DNA of 34,617 nt from positions 1-34,617 of the forward strand of contig JABDKA010000111.1 of assembly GCA_013002405.1 (NCBI GenBank), written 5' to 3'. Positions 34,561 to 34,617 of this stretch are shown piece after piece. A program made the translations under genes and the position numbers. Each line of letters starts with the position of its first letter. The first letter of the stretch is position 1. Under the pieces are notes generated by a model. It saw nothing but the letters and a program-made list of their open reading frames with translations, did not search any database and was not told the origin of the DNA. The stretch is from Sulfitobacter sp. Lineage in GTDB: Bacteria; Pseudomonadota; Alphaproteobacteria; Rhodobacterales; Rhodobacteraceae.

Positions 34561-34617
34561 GCCCGCACAAGTCGTTCCGATGCTCGGACGATCAGCGCGT
34601 AGGGACCGGTGTCTCAC

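Noticed and set aside
34312-34617. Minus-strand open frame running off the right edge
   Set aside because: Overlaps the end of the acyltransferase gene and a GC hairpin; translation is low-complexity and unlike a protein.
1-34617. CRISPR arrays, insertion sequences, prophage, toxin-antitoxin or defence islands, tRNA/rRNA genes
   Set aside because: Looked for repeats, transposase motifs, tRNA-like cloverleaf ends and foreign composition; none was found, and gene order is that of core chromosome.

Overview
This is a GC-rich alphaproteobacterial chromosome segment, almost certainly from the order Rhodobacterales (Roseobacter group). The lineage call rests on gene content and order: a folK–rpoZ–rel–DUF2062–pdxJ–acpS–lepB–rnc–era–DUF1491–recO run, three tandem deformylase-type genes before fmt, methylsuccinyl-CoA dehydrogenase of the ethylmalonyl-CoA pathway, and pckA divergent from chvI-chvG-hprK-rapZ-PTS IIA-HPr. 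There are no rRNA or tRNA genes, insertion sequences, phage genes or CRISPR arrays. It reads as stable core chromosome with a few lineage-specific regulators. Genes are densely packed, with many 4-base ATGA/GTGA overlaps.

Layout. 1–2.5 kb: the start of cobD (cobalamin synthesis), a stand-alone receiver-domain protein preceded by a CtrA-like site, a glutathionyl-hydroquinone-reductase-type GST, and a small conserved hypothetical. 2.5–6.5 kb: a MalY/PatB-type C-S lyase, then def, def2, a def-like gene that has lost key catalytic residues, fmt, and a small membrane protein. 6.5–9.7 kb (minus strand): ispH, a DUF3429 membrane protein, a methyltransferase, rnhA and a TRIC-type channel. 10–11.5 kb: a response regulator with a degenerate GGDEF-like output domain, and a NYN-domain protein. 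11.6–20.4 kb: the large plus-strand housekeeping run (folate, RNA polymerase omega, (p)ppGpp, vitamin B6, phosphopantetheine transfer, signal peptidase, RNase III, Era, RecO). 20.4–24.7 kb: an NAD(P)-dependent reductase with a TetR regulator, methylsuccinyl-CoA dehydrogenase, and a TauE/SafE transporter. 24.7–27.1 kb: an XRE regulator divergent from an unusual LysR-HTH protein, then an uncharacterised GNAT-like protein with a CtrA-like site upstream. 27.1–34.5 kb: pckA divergent from the ChvI/ChvG–HPr kinase–RapZ–EIIA–HPr operon, then a lysophospholipid acyltransferase-like gene.

Functional links. The def/fmt cluster covers N-formyl-methionine addition and removal. The ChvIG–HprK–EIIA–HPr operon joins envelope/acid sensing to a regulatory PTS that has no permease here; it lies back to back with gluconeogenic pckA. 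Mcd and PckA together suit growth on C2 and organic-acid substrates.

The most unusual items are: the third deformylase paralogue (metal-binding Cys to Ser, catalytic Glu to Gln); two perfect TTAA-N7-TTAA (CtrA-type) sites before poorly characterised genes; two receiver proteins with degenerate parts; and a LysR-HTH protein with a PAS-like rather than LysR effector region. I found no clear new multi-gene system. These are the best leads.
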